Positions 24,081-36,700 of a stretch of 64,000 nt of DNA are shown here, in pieces. Where the stretch lies: assembly GCA_008694505.1 (NCBI GenBank), contig VZDJ01000033.1:3435745-3499744 (forward strand), read 5' to 3'. Each line of letters opens with the position of its first letter. Within the stretch, counting starts at the first letter, position 1. Source of the stretch: Cyanoderma ruficeps. Taxonomy: Eukaryota; Chordata; Aves; Passeriformes; Timaliidae. The translations under genes and the position numbers were made by a program. Below the pieces are notes generated by a model, which searched no databases, was not told the DNA's origin, and saw nothing but the letters and a program-made list of their open reading frames with translations.

Positions 24081-26369
24081 GTTCAAGATGCTCTGTGAGG
24101 ACAGGGATCTTTAGAAAGCCTCTGCTATGTATTTAAAACTTTGGGAACAGGCTGGTTGGTGTGTGCACACGGTGTACAGCTGTGAGCTTGGGACACAGCC
24201 CTGGGGTATGGAATCACATTGCTGCGTGAGAACAGCAAGGGAAGCTCTGGTGGTATGCAGAAGCAGCATCTTTTAATTTCAGAATGCAAGATAGAAGAGA
24301 TGCTAAGCTGTCATTAGAGAAACGGTTTATGGAATGTCCTCATTCTTAATTGCAGATTTCCTCTTGGATTTATTACATTATCTGGGTGCTTCCGTAGCAT
24401 GCACTCAGAGAGTTCCTGTCTCTCTCTGTTTTCTTCTTTTTGTTATCTAATTATGAAAATTTATTTTAATGCAGCAACTAGACACTAAGTGTGTTTAGTG
24501 AATGCAAGGCACGGGAACAGTTTCTTACTGCAAGTACAAACTACGAGTTCTCTGAAGTACCAGTTGTTGGAAGAATCCTAGTTTTCCTTGTTTTCTACTG
24601 AGGATTTCTGGAATTTTATTCCATCCAACTAGCAATGTGCAGAGGCCTCACCCAGCCCAAGGGTGTATTAAAGGCCCATGAATCTCACAGATGTTCACAT
24701 ATGGTAAGTGCTCTGCTGTCACCTACCCTGTGGCAACACATGGCTCATTCCCTGTGCTGTCAGCAGCCTCTCCAAAGTGCTGCCCTAAAGCCATGAGGGG
24801 GAAGAAGGGGAAGGTTCCCTCAAGCCCTCCCTCCTCCAGCACTGTTCCTCTGCTGCACCATTTCCACACAGATCCTCAGGAAAAACTGAAGTTTACACCC
24901 ACAGATTCCAAGACAAAATAAAGTATTGGGGCAACATGTGGATGAGGTGGGCTGCCCCCCTTCCAGCAGGGTTAGGAACCTTCCTCTTCTTCTGGGAAAG
25001 AGAAACAAATTTTTAGCAACCAGATTTCACCAGGTGGAGTGAGTTCACCGATGTCTGGCTACAGCAGAAGCAAAAAAAAAGCAAGGGATGCAAACGCTCT
25101 CATCTCCTCATTCCTTCCCTGCTCTGGCCCTAGTCAGGGCTGCAAGCACAGGGCAGAGCAGTTTGTCGTGGCTGCTGCCCTGCTCTGCTGGAAGGATGGG
25201 GAGCAGGGGGGCCAGGGACCACACAGGCCAGACTTGGTCATTTTACAAAGTAAAACTGCATTATTAATTTTATAAAGTAACTGCATATTCTCATCTGCAG
25301 TTACTGAGACTGCATTTATGGCAAAGTTTTGGATGAGTCTTCTGTGGGGGAGCTGCTTGGGAGCCCTTACTGAGGGATTTGGTCACTTCAGGAGGTCTGA
25401 GCCGAAGTGACAACTAATGGCTTGCTGTCCAAGGGGCAGACGTGGCTTTCTGTCTTCTGTTCCCCACTCTGTGCATGCCTATTCCTTTGCACAGGGGTGT
25501 GATTGGCATCTCAGTGAGTGGTTTTGCCTCACTAAACTTGGGAACAAAGCCCCCAATACTGAAAAAACAACGGGAGTGCCCTGACTTGATGTGGGTTTGC
25601 ACCCAGATTGATGTGCTGGCATGGCTCAGGGGTGTGCTGGTGCAAGAGGAGAGGGCAAGACGTGGTGTGCCAAGGTGGGGAGGGCAGTGTGGGTCCTGCT
25701 GACAGCCACGGGCTCTTCAGGTGGTTCAGCTGCTCCCACCAGAACATGCTCACAGGGTCCATGCTGCCATCCAGTGCTGCTCTGGGAAAATGGAGTGAAT
25801 CCCAAGCTCTTTGGACAGAAGTTTTATCTCCCAAGAAATTAGTAAAGACATGGCTTGGGACTGAGTGTTCTCATGTTCATACCTGTGGGTCTGTGAACAT
25901 TCAGGATACTCAGCTCAGACGCCTTCAGCTGTTTTTTTAGGGTTTCAGCAATAGCTGAGCCTTCTCAAACTTCCTTATGTGAAGTTTGTGTCAAACTTCA
26001 AAACTGTGTTTGCAGTCAGCCATGCCTGTGTCTGAGCAAGATGTCTGTATCTGTATCTGACTTTTTTGAAGGTTTTGGTGTTTGCCGAATCCAGCCTCAG
26101 TGTAAGGGAAGTTCCATCCTCTGAATGCTGTATTTTTGCAGTGTTAGGGAAACAAAAGCCAAAGTAGTTGAGAATTCAGCCCTGTATTTTTCCCAGCTCC
26201 CACTGGGAGGAAAACAGTTGTCCACACAGTATCTTCTAGGGGGTCATGGTTGCAAATGGCTGGCATTATTATGGGATTCTTTTCATTAAAAGCCAAAAGG
26301 ATGGGATCTCTCTCCATCACCACCCCAAAGCTCTGCTTTCCCTAAAGAAGAAAACCCAAGACCCCAGGC
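24081..26369. other. Noncoding DNA, no recognisable gene
   Basis: No supported gene. A good donor-like ATG/GTAAGTGC at 24703-24710 stands alone without a convincing upstream acceptor. Overlapping frames of about 100 codons on both strands at 25530-25940 match nothing known. Confidence 0.5.
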
Positions 26370-26660
26370 AAGTCAATTAAGCTTTGTGTGGACCTGTCAG
26401 ACAGATAAGAAAGGGACGCTTTGGCCACAGTGAGGCCAAAAGGGGGGAATGGATCCCAGAAAGTCTCTTGAGCAGATAATAAATAGCCTTTATCTGGGAG
26501 GTGTGTCTGTGTGTGTTTTTTGAGGAGATGAGATGTCAACCTCCCAGACTCGCCTTCTTTGTCGGGCAGACGTTCGCTTTAATTAAAAACCTCCAAGGGA
26601 ATGTTAATTGGCCTGGGTTGAGGCTGGGAATCATTACTTCATCCTCTCTCTCTGTCCAAG
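26370..26660. promoter_or_regulatory. Candidate enhancer with GATA sites and inverted repeats
   Basis: Contains CAGATAAG (26402-26409), then a perfect inverted repeat TTTGGCC / GGCCAAA (26420-26426 and 26434-26440, 7-bp spacer), then a perfect inverted GATA pair CAGATAA / TTATCTG (26473-26479 and 26490-26496, 10-bp spacer). TTTAATTAAAAA and GTTAATTGG follow. GATA factors bind WGATAR; three sites within 95 bp, two of them mirror-imaged, is a recognisable enhancer-like arrangement. Activity and tissue are unknown. Confidence 0.4.
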
Positions 26661-28239
26661 CCCATGCACACACACATGCAGGAACACACATGCTTTCTTT
26701 TACAGCCCAGAGAAGCAGCAGCAGCTGGTTCCTGGCAAGGCCCCCCTTCCCCAATGTGCCTATTTGCGTGTCACAGATTGGGAAAGGAGCAACAAATCCG
26801 TGTGGTGTTCCTTCTTCCTGAGAAGTGAGGGGGAGATCTGCCAGCTCCTTGTGTCCACCTGAGAGTGGCTGGAACTCTGCTGGCCAGGGCAGCAGGCACA
26901 GCCAGCAGCTGGTTTCCCCAGGATGTGGCTTTATGTAAAGTGGAGCTGAACTCACTTGGCTAATGAACATTCTTTAGCTTTGTTCCTTTGGGCATTGTTC
27001 TCCACTGGTTGATTATTTTTAATTAGGTCATTTTGTCCCATAGTTCAGAGTGGAAAGCCTCAAGTGAGCTTGCAGAGACATGACAGGGTTCTCTATCCCA
27101 TAAAACCTTTGCTAAGTTTGCATTTTTTTCAACTTTTCCAAGATGACTAAAAACAACCTTACCCGGCCTATATGCTGGATCTGTACATTACCACAGGGTA
27201 GACTGACCTCATCATCAGCCCCCATCATCTGTTCTTTTCTTTACTGTTGTCACTCAGAGCAGTAAGGGCACAGTTTCTTGGGAATATCCTTTGGAAACAG
27301 AAGTGGTTGATGGTCCTGCTGTCAGAAGTCTTGGACTGATATGAATCACAGTTTCAAAGTCCTGTGCTTTTTTTCTTTCCAAGCTGTCATCTTGTTAGTA
27401 CCAGTTATCCTTGTGACTATAGCTTTTCCTAAAGCTGTTTAGTTTCAAAATACTGTGATTTTTCTTTTTTCCTCTCTGTCTCAAATATTATCTATTGTGA
27501 CAGTTTGTAGAAATAAATTCCAAAATACAGATAATAACTGAAATTTAAAAAAAGGAAAAAAATAAAAGAATAAGAAAAGAATACCATAGCTCCTCCCAAA
27601 CTCACTGTCATCTGCTTCTGACAAAATATGTGCTTTTCTTTCTTTGCCATAAGTGTAGATGCAGAGGAGTAGAAAGTGCAGCAGCAAGCTGATCCCTGCC
27701 CTGTGATGCCTTGAAAGTCCTATCCAGCCCTTGGTTACACTCAGGAGCAAATGAAAGGGTGAAATCCTCCAAACACACACACACAGAAGGTGTACCTGTG
27801 CATATATGAGCACAATGTATAGGAATGTACAATTTGTAAATTATAACTGAATTTTATCTAGCATTTTCCAGAATGGCCTTGGGTTTGAAGGTGCTAAAGC
27901 ACAGGGCTGTATATTCATACTAATTCACTCTAAATCAGAGCTAATGTGCAACTTCAGAGCATCACAGCTGTAACAGCAGCTCAGTATTGAACTTCAGGCT
28001 TTTTATATTGTTAGCAGAGAGAGAGGCTTCTGTTCTGACGTGCTTTTATCACCTTCCAAGGGAGTCTTTCTCTCCTTTGACTGGCCAGGAAGGTTGTACC
28101 CGTACTTCCAGCACAGGTAATTAGGATAAATGTCAATATTTGGATGCCATAAAACGGCAGTACCTGTGTTCCAAGGGCTAAGGTCTCTGCAAAGCCGAGG
28201 AGAAAAATGAAGGCTGTTCATTTCCCCAGAATTATATTT
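26661..28239. other. Noncoding DNA with a short (AC)6 run
   Basis: No gene supported. A short dinucleotide run (AC)6 lies at 27773-27784. The 144-codon minus-strand frame at 26536-26970 overlaps plus-strand frames of similar size and is unrecognised. Confidence 0.5.
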
Positions 28240-28640
28240 AAAAGGACTGAAAACATGTCAGGCTCTTGGGGGAGGTAACACAGCTGCCTTGTATTGCACT
28301 CTGGAATGTCTTTTAAAAGTGACCTTTTCAAAGGATGTTCTTGTGCTTGTGGCTTGTACCCATTTTTGCTCCTAGGTATTCAAGCATGAGTGTGATTTTA
28401 CTTGATAATTGAAAGAGTAGAGCTATTGAAATCCTAACAAGGACATCCCTTCTCAAAAAATTGCTCATTAACTGTTGGAATTTTAAACTAAATACTAGAG
28501 CTTTTAAGGAGCCTAAATTGAAAGGTCTTCTCTGTTACACAGCTTTCATTCTCTTGATTCACGTGCTGTGGTAATTTTTGGCATTAGCACGACCTTTCAA
28601 AGTGAGCAAGGCATAAATCTGTATTACACATAAGAAGCAG
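28240..28640. promoter_or_regulatory. Candidate conserved noncoding element
   Basis: About 400 bp of complex AT-rich sequence without repeats. It includes the palindrome CTTTTAAAAG (28310-28319), CCTTTTCAAAGG (28323-28334, TCF-like arms), GATAATTGAAAG, a TCATTAACTG core and a GACCTTTCAAAG nuclear-receptor/TCF-like motif near 28591. Resembles developmental enhancers in texture only. Confidence 0.3.
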
Positions 28641-30329
28641 GGGAAAAAAACTTAGCAAAAGAAGAAAATCTCAGAACTCTGCGGCATTTAAGCTTTGTTT
28701 ATTCATCCTACAAAATACGAGCCCCACGCGGTCCCATTGGAAGGTCTCAAGGTAAGAAAAGAGAACACTTTGGTAAATCATGCAGAATTCCTTCATGCTA
28801 CTGACTGATCTTAAAAGATGGGTGACAAGGCTGGAAACCTTTTCAGTCTCTGGAAGAGCTGCAGGTTTGAGCCTCCAGGAGAGCAACAGATTGCACAGAT
28901 GTGCTCCTCAGCCGATTACTGCTGAGCGCATCTGCCTGGCTGCCAAACCTCCTCTGCCTGGGCCACGTTTTAGCCCATCCCTTGTTCCAGTTGTAGCTTA
29001 GTCACTGTTAGCACCTGGTGTAAATTATAAAACAAGGAGGAAGTGTCAGTATAGCTCATTTTCACAAAAGACTGGAATTAAACCACGTGGCTGTGGCTAG
29101 CGCTGCTCATGGCAAATACAGTTTGTTTGACGCGGGGTTTTTAGGCAGTTCTCTTTTAGTGCCTGTGTGAGCTGCAATAAACAGTGCAGAGAGAATGCAG
29201 CAGAGATAGGCTGGGCTAACACCAGAGGTGTTAACATCTTGCTGTTTGCAGGAGAACTTTAAAATCTGTCATGGCTTTCACCCTCATCAGGATTTACGAA
29301 ACATTCAGATTCTTTTACAAAATCTGGGAAAAAAAAAGATAAATCCTTTAAGTGAGCACCACAACAAAAAACCATTTTTCAGGCTGACCAACAGATTAAG
29401 GGAAAGGAAAAACACTGTGAGAAGCTGGACTTGGGCCCACTTTCCTGGAATAATCAGTGACCCCAGATCAGTCCCAGATCTGCTGAAGTCAAGCAGGTGG
29501 CTCAAAATCAGGTTTTGCAGGATGAGACACTTTGATTCTGGTTATTTCTCAAGTTGCATTTATCAGTATTCTAATGCAGAAGCAGCACTGAAGGCAACTT
29601 AAAGGACCTTTTTTTAAGTATAAAACATAGGAGGTCTGCATAAACATAATTTTGAAAACTAATTACCTCGAAAACCACCAACTACTGCTTTGTCTACTCT
29701 GGGTATGTCTTTTTGTTGTAGAACTGCCTTAGAAATTGCTGGTTTTCTTCTTTTTTGGACTACGAGCTCAACATTTCTTTCCACAAACCTCACAAATCAC
29801 ATCACTTCAGTCAATCAACAAATTGGGCCTGTTGATGCACAGTTAATGAAATGGGCTGGGGTGCTAATCTCTTGCCCAGTAGAAACCGGAGGTTAGGTCC
29901 TAGCTTGTAAATCATGTTGGCTGGAATGTTTGTGGTGCTTTCCCAGAAGCAGCATCATCCAAACAAGGGATGTCTGGGAGGAGGGGAGCAGGGTCTGGGG
30001 TGAGAAGAGCAGGGAAGATTTGCTGATTGCTTTGGAGCTGTGCTGACAGATGCTCACGGGGAAGGTCTGCAGGCAGCCAGAACTCTCCTACGTCTTGGCT
30101 GAAGTCAGAAAAGAAGAAGGGAGCCAGCTTGGTGGTTCCAAATAATAAAATAGCTGATTTGCAGCTCTGGAGGAGTTGCTGAGTGTTCACGTGGCAGGAC
30201 AAAGCAAAGTTGTCTGTAAAATGGATCTTTCAGCCTATGGGATGTGTCAACGGGAGTAGGGAGGAACACTTGTGGAGTGCAGGTGGTTTGCCTGGAAAAA
30301 TGTGCTCACAGGGAGTGCAGATGGCCAGG
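28641..30329. other. Noncoding DNA, no recognisable gene
   Basis: Nothing supported. The 124-codon plus-strand frame at 29228-29602 has no recognisable domain. The stretch near 29080-29200, with CCACGTGG and TTGACGCGGGG, is CpG-containing and could belong to another conserved block. Confidence 0.45.
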
Positions 30330-30700
30330 AATCATGCTAGGTGATAGGCAATTTGTCATCTATTTATGCTTTTTAAAGTATATTTTTGTAAAATACAGGA
30401 GTTAGCGGAAGATGATCCTAATGACTCCAGTCTGCGATTTTCTCCCTCTGTTCCTTTTAGGAGAGCCCATCAAACACCAATAATTCTAATCTTTTACAAG
30501 TACCTAATGGCTCCCTGCCAAGAAAGGTTTTAAGAAATAAATAGGAGCTCTTAATGCAGTGAATTTCAGTTTTGCCTAATCTGTGCAAATTGATGAATTA
30601 AATCCCTTTGCATCTCAAACCCACTTTGGTGATTTGCATGGCGATTATTTCAGTTTTCATAAATTTTCCCCAGTCATTTCCTGTCATTTCTCGAGAACAG
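30330..30700. promoter_or_regulatory. Candidate conserved noncoding element with octamer motif
   Basis: A perfect POU octamer ATTTGCAT at 30632-30639 and a variant CTTTGCAT at 30606-30613 lie near ATTGATGAATTAAAT. CAATAATTCTAATC and CCTAATGG homeodomain-like cores precede them. There is no repeat content and no open frame. Texture strongly suggests a regulatory element; conservation is not testable here. Confidence 0.38.
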
Positions 30701-33700
30701 ACATCTAATCTCTGCAGAAATGTGCTCGTGTAGTGTGTGTGTGGTGTTTAAAACTTGTCTGTACGTATTCAGCTATTGCCTGGCCACAGCTAATGTATGT
30801 AGATGCATGCAGGACAGCAGGAAGCTCAGCTGGCCCCCATGAATGTGCCTGCAATGTCTGCGTGCGTGTGCATCCTCTGCTCTTCGCAGAGGCAGATTTT
30901 GAGCTGCAATCAATGTGATTCAACAAGCAGCAGTTAAGTTTGGCTGCCCTGTGTTTGCAGGGGTGGAGCCTGGTTGTTGTGTATGAATCCTGCCTTGTGT
31001 TCCTGTAGAATGTATTTAGTAAAGTGCATTTTATGTGTAAGATGCAAGGCTGTGCAGTATAGTCCAGCTGCTGGCACGCTGAAGTGACAGCTGAACAGAT
31101 AAGCCAAGAAAGATTCTTCTGTGTTCTGTTCCTTGGAGTGCTCTAATGAAGTTTAAATGCCTGCTCTGCTCAGGCATTAATTGAAAATCATCCCTTAAAA
31201 TGCAGCTTCTTTGCCTTCTGGGGCCTTCACACAGAAGTTTTGTCACGTAAGTCTGTCCCTCTCATACAGCCTCTCGGCATGGCGTGAGCTGGAGAATATT
31301 CCTTTATTTTACACCTTATCTTGTCCTAGTTTTGGCACATGCTGGCACAAAGGGGAGTATTCCTGCTACCTGTGATGTTTTGGAATACACGGGTTCCAGT
31401 GTACCACGGCACTGGGTTATTTGTTCTGGTGACAGGAGTTCTAATAACTGACTTGTATCATCAGAAAAGTTTTGCTGCTCTGAGGTAGAGTCTCTCTGCT
31501 GCAAAAACAGCAGTTGTAAGCAGCTGTGGAATTATCGTTCTTGTATCCTTAGCCATAATGCTTTTCCATTTTCTTTCTCATCTACTGTTTTCATGTTTCT
31601 CTGGAATGACATTATAGCAGCAGTGCATGTATGTTTTGTAGATAAATGGTTACAGATACAGCTGGAGCTAGAGATGCACATCATGTTTGCATTTCTGTCT
31701 CTGTGCCTATACACTTTATGTGTTCATATGAATTAGGAAGTGCTTTAATCCCAGTTTTATGGCAAGGACAGCATCCTGAGGAACTAATGGTGCAGTTGCA
31801 AAGATGAATGAAAAGCCAGTGTCAGAGGCAGGATTGGAATCAGGTTTCCACTCTCTCTGCTTTCATCAGAATTCCAGAAGATCAACCTAGGAAGGTCAGG
31901 AGGTCTGCTCCATTCTGATGCCCCCAGGCGGGATCCATTCAAAATAAACTGCTCATGACAGACCTTCAGCTAACTTCTTCTTAAAGCTCTGACAGTGAAG
32001 GTTCCCAGGGTCCTGCCAGTGGTCACTTTGGCTGCTGGCTGGATATTTGCCCACAGCAGACTGTCCTGTCACTGGGTCTTGCCTTGCCCTACACAGGATT
32101 GCACAGCAAAAATACAGGGCCAAGTGGGAGCATGGGTTGGGTAGATGACTGCCTTTGGTGTGTAACCCTGGAAGTTTAATAGGCCCTTTCTGCACTGAGA
32201 TGCACTGTGGTACTCCATGTTGTGGTATTGCTGAGCCTTCTCTGTTTAACAGAGTCTCTTGGGTATCTGTTTAAGAATTCTGAGCCTGTTTCTTGATCTA
32301 GGAAAGGGACTGTAATACTGTTGCGGGTTGAGAGTGGTCTTGCTGGAAATTCTGCATTTTCTTGGTAAATTCTTAGAATGTGATTGTCCCATATGTTTGG
32401 TTGGACCCATGGAAAAACCATGTGTAGGGCAAGTACAGCTGAACTGCAAGGAGGAGAGAGACCCAGTTTGTCTGACTCTGAAAACCCCAAAACCTAGTGG
32501 TAAGGAGGCTGGAGTTTCATATGATATTTTTTGGAGTTCTCTTCTGGTTAGTAACTAACTCATTCTTTTCTGAATATAGAAAAAGTGAGGCAAAAAATAG
32601 AGTGATTCCACAAGGTTGGAGGATGTGAGGATCAAATTAGGGCACGGTTTGAAAATCTAATTATTGGTGGCTTCGAGGGCTAACAGTTCCTTTGCTGCCC
32701 TCTCCTTTCTGCCTGCCTCCCACAGCTGCTGGCTCCAGGGCTGCATGCTGCACTGGATTGGGAGAGCAGTCAGGGCTCCTTCCCTTCCTTGCTGGGTTAT
32801 TTTTAACTTGTCTCAGTTGCTCCATCAAGCCCAGCGTTTCATCCCCGTGAAGCAGTTGTTGTGACACTGCCGAAGTGAATGCTTTGGGGGTGGAAAAGAA
32901 CTCTGCAGGGCAAGGAGGGATGGCAGGAGCTGCTTCAGTTGACCTTGCTGCCAAAATAAATGTAGATCATTCTTCCACTGGAATGCAGCACAGCAGAGAA
33001 GTGCTGCCTGGAGATTGCCCATGCACGGGCTCCCTCTTCACCATTTAGATTCATGATGGAGAGAGGAAGAACAATTTTCCCTGCAGTCCCCAAGCAGAGT
33101 TTCCCCTTCAGCATGAGGAAACCCTTTGAAGAACATTAGCTGAGCTATTACAATGATGAGGATGCATATAGGTCAAAGTGGTCGTTAATTCACATGTCCT
33201 CATTCCTCTGCCCCTGTCCTGCCTTTGGCAGTCCCTGTCCACCACGTTGTCAGGGTTTGTTTTTTAACATGGGTAGCTGTTGCCTAGGCACTGGATTAGG
33301 AGTGCCCTGGTTTGTGTCAGGCCCTGATCAATCTCTAGGTAGGAACATCCATCGAGGGTGAATGTGGGGCTGTGACCGTGGGAGGAGAGTGTGGCTGTTC
33401 ATTATCTTGCCCCTGAGCTGAGTCTCTCTGCCCACGTGTGTAATCCTAGAGTTTGCGTATTTTCCACAGAAGAGATTCCAGCTGGCCTTTGATGTCACCT
33501 CACAAATATTTGTGGAGGACAAGCCAACTCTTTTATACAGTGAGTGTTGCCTGTACTCGGAATCAAAGGGTAAATGACATCTTTCTAAATCCGTGCACCT
33601 ACTCTTGAGTATCAGAGCTGCTCTTAAAATACATACTGCTCATGAGGCTCTTTATTGCCCTTATGAAGGAGCTAAGTGTCAATTTAGAGTGAGATCTTGG

Positions 33701-34860
33701 TAAGTCTTATATATGAGAAGGCTTTTTCCACCTGTGATGTCCTTGCCAATGTTTATAATACCACAGTATCCAGCAGTTACACTGGATGATTGGAGACTGC
33801 CCATTATTAGTTTGCAGTGCTGAGTGCTGTTACACCAGTTGGTGAATATTCCTAGGAAGGAGAATGTTATGTACAGGGGGATTTTAAACTGGACTTCTCA
33901 ACTTGCAAAAAAGAAATGCAGTTACTAGAAATGCAGTATAGTAACTACAGCTAACTACAACTAAGTTAGCTATACCTTTCCACTGCAAACGTTTGCAGTA
34001 TTTTAAAACCCACCCTTCCCCATGGCTGCTACCCACCAGTCCAACACAAAGATGAAAGAAGTTACAAAAATGTGATTTTGGCAGTCTTGGTGAAGAATTT
34101 TATGTCTTTGTATATGAGATCCATCAGTGTTGTACATCCACCATGTGCTGTGTAGTCCCAGAAAACCGTGAAACTTGTGGTCTGAACACAAGGAGTACTT
34201 ACCTTTCATAGGCATTTGTGTAAAAAGTGGCTTTTGAGCTGGGCCTTTTATTGGGACAGGCTGAATTCCCACTCTCATCTTGGTTTTGGAGATGAAAGTT
34301 TGTACCCCTGAACTGAGAGGGCACAAGTTAGGGGTGAGCAAGCCAGCAGAGGAGCACCAGCCCCAGAGCCTGAGCTGGGAATGACGCTGTTTGTATGCAG
34401 GTCTGTGTGCCTACAGAACTGCAGGAGGGGTGTTGTGCAGGATAAATGCATTTTACAACTTCTTCTCCCACTTTCTCTTACAATTATTATCTGGATTCAT
34501 AATTAGCCCAGCACAGCTTTAACTTGAGAGCAGAGTGGATTTTCTTGTGGCTGAAACAGCGCTCTGTCCTTCTGTCAGCACCTCTTGACTGCAAGCTATT
34601 GCTGAGTTTCATCTGAGAGATTCCCCTAGTTTAGCTGCTTAAAAGCATCTCTTAGGAGGCTGTAGGATTTCACAGAGCCATTTGTCTGGCATTTCTCAAA
34701 CAGTTTGCTTCCTGTTGATAGTAAACCGATGTAAAAATGCCAGAGTCGTAATAAACTGTGTCCACTCCTGCACTGCAGACGGGCTCGAGATTTGCCTGAA
34801 AGTCACTGGAGCTGTGCACCAAGTACATATTTTTTCCTTACTCTTTTTATTATTTTACAG

Positions 34861-34885
34861 AGCAAAGGGCAAAGCCAGGCTGAAG
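34861..34885 (+). other. Possible 25-nt microexon
   Basis: A strong acceptor (T-rich tract ending TTATTATTTTACAG at 34860, no AG in the preceding 35 nt or so) is followed after 25 nt by AAG/GTCAGT, a usable donor. Twenty-five nucleotides would be in the microexon range and would shift the frame. There is no partner exon in the window and no transcript evidence, and paired sites like this arise by chance in a window this long. Confidence 0.15.
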
Positions 34886-35751
34886 GTCAGTTTACTTCTT
34901 CCTACAGAAAGGTGGTGTGTTCTTTTTGTGTTTGGCAGTGTTTAGTTAAGGGATAAACAGACAAGAGAACTGGCTTGCCCCAGAGGCCTGAGGAGCTGAC
35001 CCAAAGGCATTCAGATCCTGCAAAATTATTTTAGCAAGAAGCTGGCCAGCAGGGACTGAAGCAGAAGCACGCTTCTCCTGCTGGCATTTGCCTGGGACAT
35101 AAACATGGGAGGTAATAAACTTGTCACAAAGGTCCAGATGCAAATGACTCAGGCTGGAAAATGCAAAAGTGGCATGGATGAGCATGGATGAGAACTGTTC
35201 CTGACTTCTTTGGCCAAATGGTTTTATAAGGCCCAGCAAGACAGCCAAAGGAAAAAAATAACTGGCCTGGGAGGACAGACAGCACAGCCATCTGTGGTAC
35301 TGTGCCTGGAGCCAGTCCTGAAGGTGAGTGAGGGAGTGATGCTCCTCAGAAAAGTTTACCTCCACCCATAGGAATTCCTGTGAATTTCACAGAAGGGGAT
35401 GCAAAAGAGAAGGAGAACATAGAATTAAAGCAAGGTTGTTCCCGGGATGTATAATCACAGGTCACCCAAACAATCCTTCCATGAAGGAATGAGGGTAAAA
35501 TATCAATAGTGAATAGGCTGATGAATAATTGGGCCCTTCTGGTAAAGTTTTGGCCACTAGAATTGTGCACCTTGAGTATTCACAGGAGCTGTGAGGTGGA
35601 AGCTGCCCATGAAGTCAGAAGCAAAATAAAGCACACTGATGAAGGGCTTCCTGGAGGAGCAACCAGCTTCAGCTCCAGCTTCAGCTGGGAAAATAAATAC
35701 TTTGCAGTGGTGGAAGATAAAATTAGCCCTCAGTTCGCAGACCTGGCAAGC

Positions 35752-35765
35752 ATATATATATATAT
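35752..35765. repeat. (AT)7 microsatellite
   Basis: Seven perfect AT units, followed directly by GGTAAGC. Confidence 0.9.
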
Positions 35766-36429
35766 GGTAAGCATTCTGTGTTGAGGCTAAATAGTGAAGC
35801 CATTTAAATGCTCTTTTCTTGGTAATGATTTAATGCCAGAAGATGCTGCCAACATTGCAGTCTGGCAAGGAAGGCCAGAGCCAAAGCTAAGTCCCAAATG
35901 TTTTCTGTGGATGTTCCTTAGCTGGGCAGGGTCACTATGTTGGAGAGTTCTCAGGTTATCCTGAGCTCCTCCTGTGAAAACAGCCATGAAGGAAAGGGAG
36001 GGAGGAAAGGAGCTAAGTTTGGTGCTGAGGAACACCAAGGCAGGGCTTCCTGAGACAGAACACTGGAGAAAAGGGAGGTGTGGGGAACGTGGAAGGCAGC
36101 CACAGGCAGCCACACTGCACCAGGCCACCAAAACCATCTTTTCTTAGTTAGAGATGGTGCTCAGGGATGGCCAGGAATATGTCAGGTGTGTAGGATACCT
36201 GCCCCTAACGCCCTCCCAGCCTCCAAGAGTAGTCGTAGTCCTTCTTTTTACTGTTTGTGTGTTCAGAGGGGGGGAAAATTTACTTTTTGTAGTTTCTTGT
36301 GCAGTCCTCCCTTATTTACAAAAAGAGTATTGGAGCCATACCAATTTTTCCGGGAAACAAGAGAGGAAGGCCTTGAATTTTGCATACTTGGTTGGGCTAA
36401 AAGGGCAACAGATATGATGCATTTTAATA

Positions 36430-36700
36430 CATGCCTTTTGAGTTTCTTTTAACGAAAAACATCAAATAAGCAAGATAAAAGGATGCCAGGGCTACTTCTG
36501 AAGCCTGCAAGATAGTTAAAAGCAAAGAATTTAAAACATTTCATTAAAAATGAACCCAGAAGTTTTTTGAAGCTCAACATTTTGTTCTGCCTGCTCAGCA
36601 TATTCATTAACCTCCCAGTGAAGACTGCTGAACAGCTGGATCCAATTTTTGGAAAGATAATCATAAAGAAATTAGATTAATAGGATTAATAGTCTGCAAG
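36430..36700. promoter_or_regulatory. Candidate conserved noncoding element with tandem GATTAATAG
   Basis: AT-rich complex block ending in a perfect 9-bp tandem GATTAATAG (36675-36683 and 36684-36692). GGATTA is the recognition core of K50 homeodomain proteins (OTX, PITX, GSC type), and TAAT cores are shared by many homeodomains. Upstream are TTCATTAA repeats (near 36540 and 36603) and AAGATAATCATAAA. Function is inferred from motif content only. Confidence 0.35.

Larger units (their letters stand above)
30701..36429. other. Noncoding DNA, weak splice-like signals only
   Basis: No gene supported. Items noted are a possible microexon at 34861-34885, a 10-bp tandem GCATGGATGA x2 at 35172-35191, a donor-like AAG/GTGAGT at 35323-35328 at the end of a 60-codon frame with no start or acceptor, and an (AT)7 run at 35752-35765. 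Frames of 90-139 codons on the minus strand (34946-35365, 35787-36137) match no family. Confidence 0.45.

Noticed and set aside
26420..26440. Canonical NF-I site
   Set aside because: The TTGGC and GCCAA half sites are separated by nine rather than five bases.
35189..35371. About 60-codon plus-strand open stretch ending with a donor-like AAG/GTGAGT
   Set aside because: No start codon, no acceptor with a pyrimidine tract and no recognised peptide.
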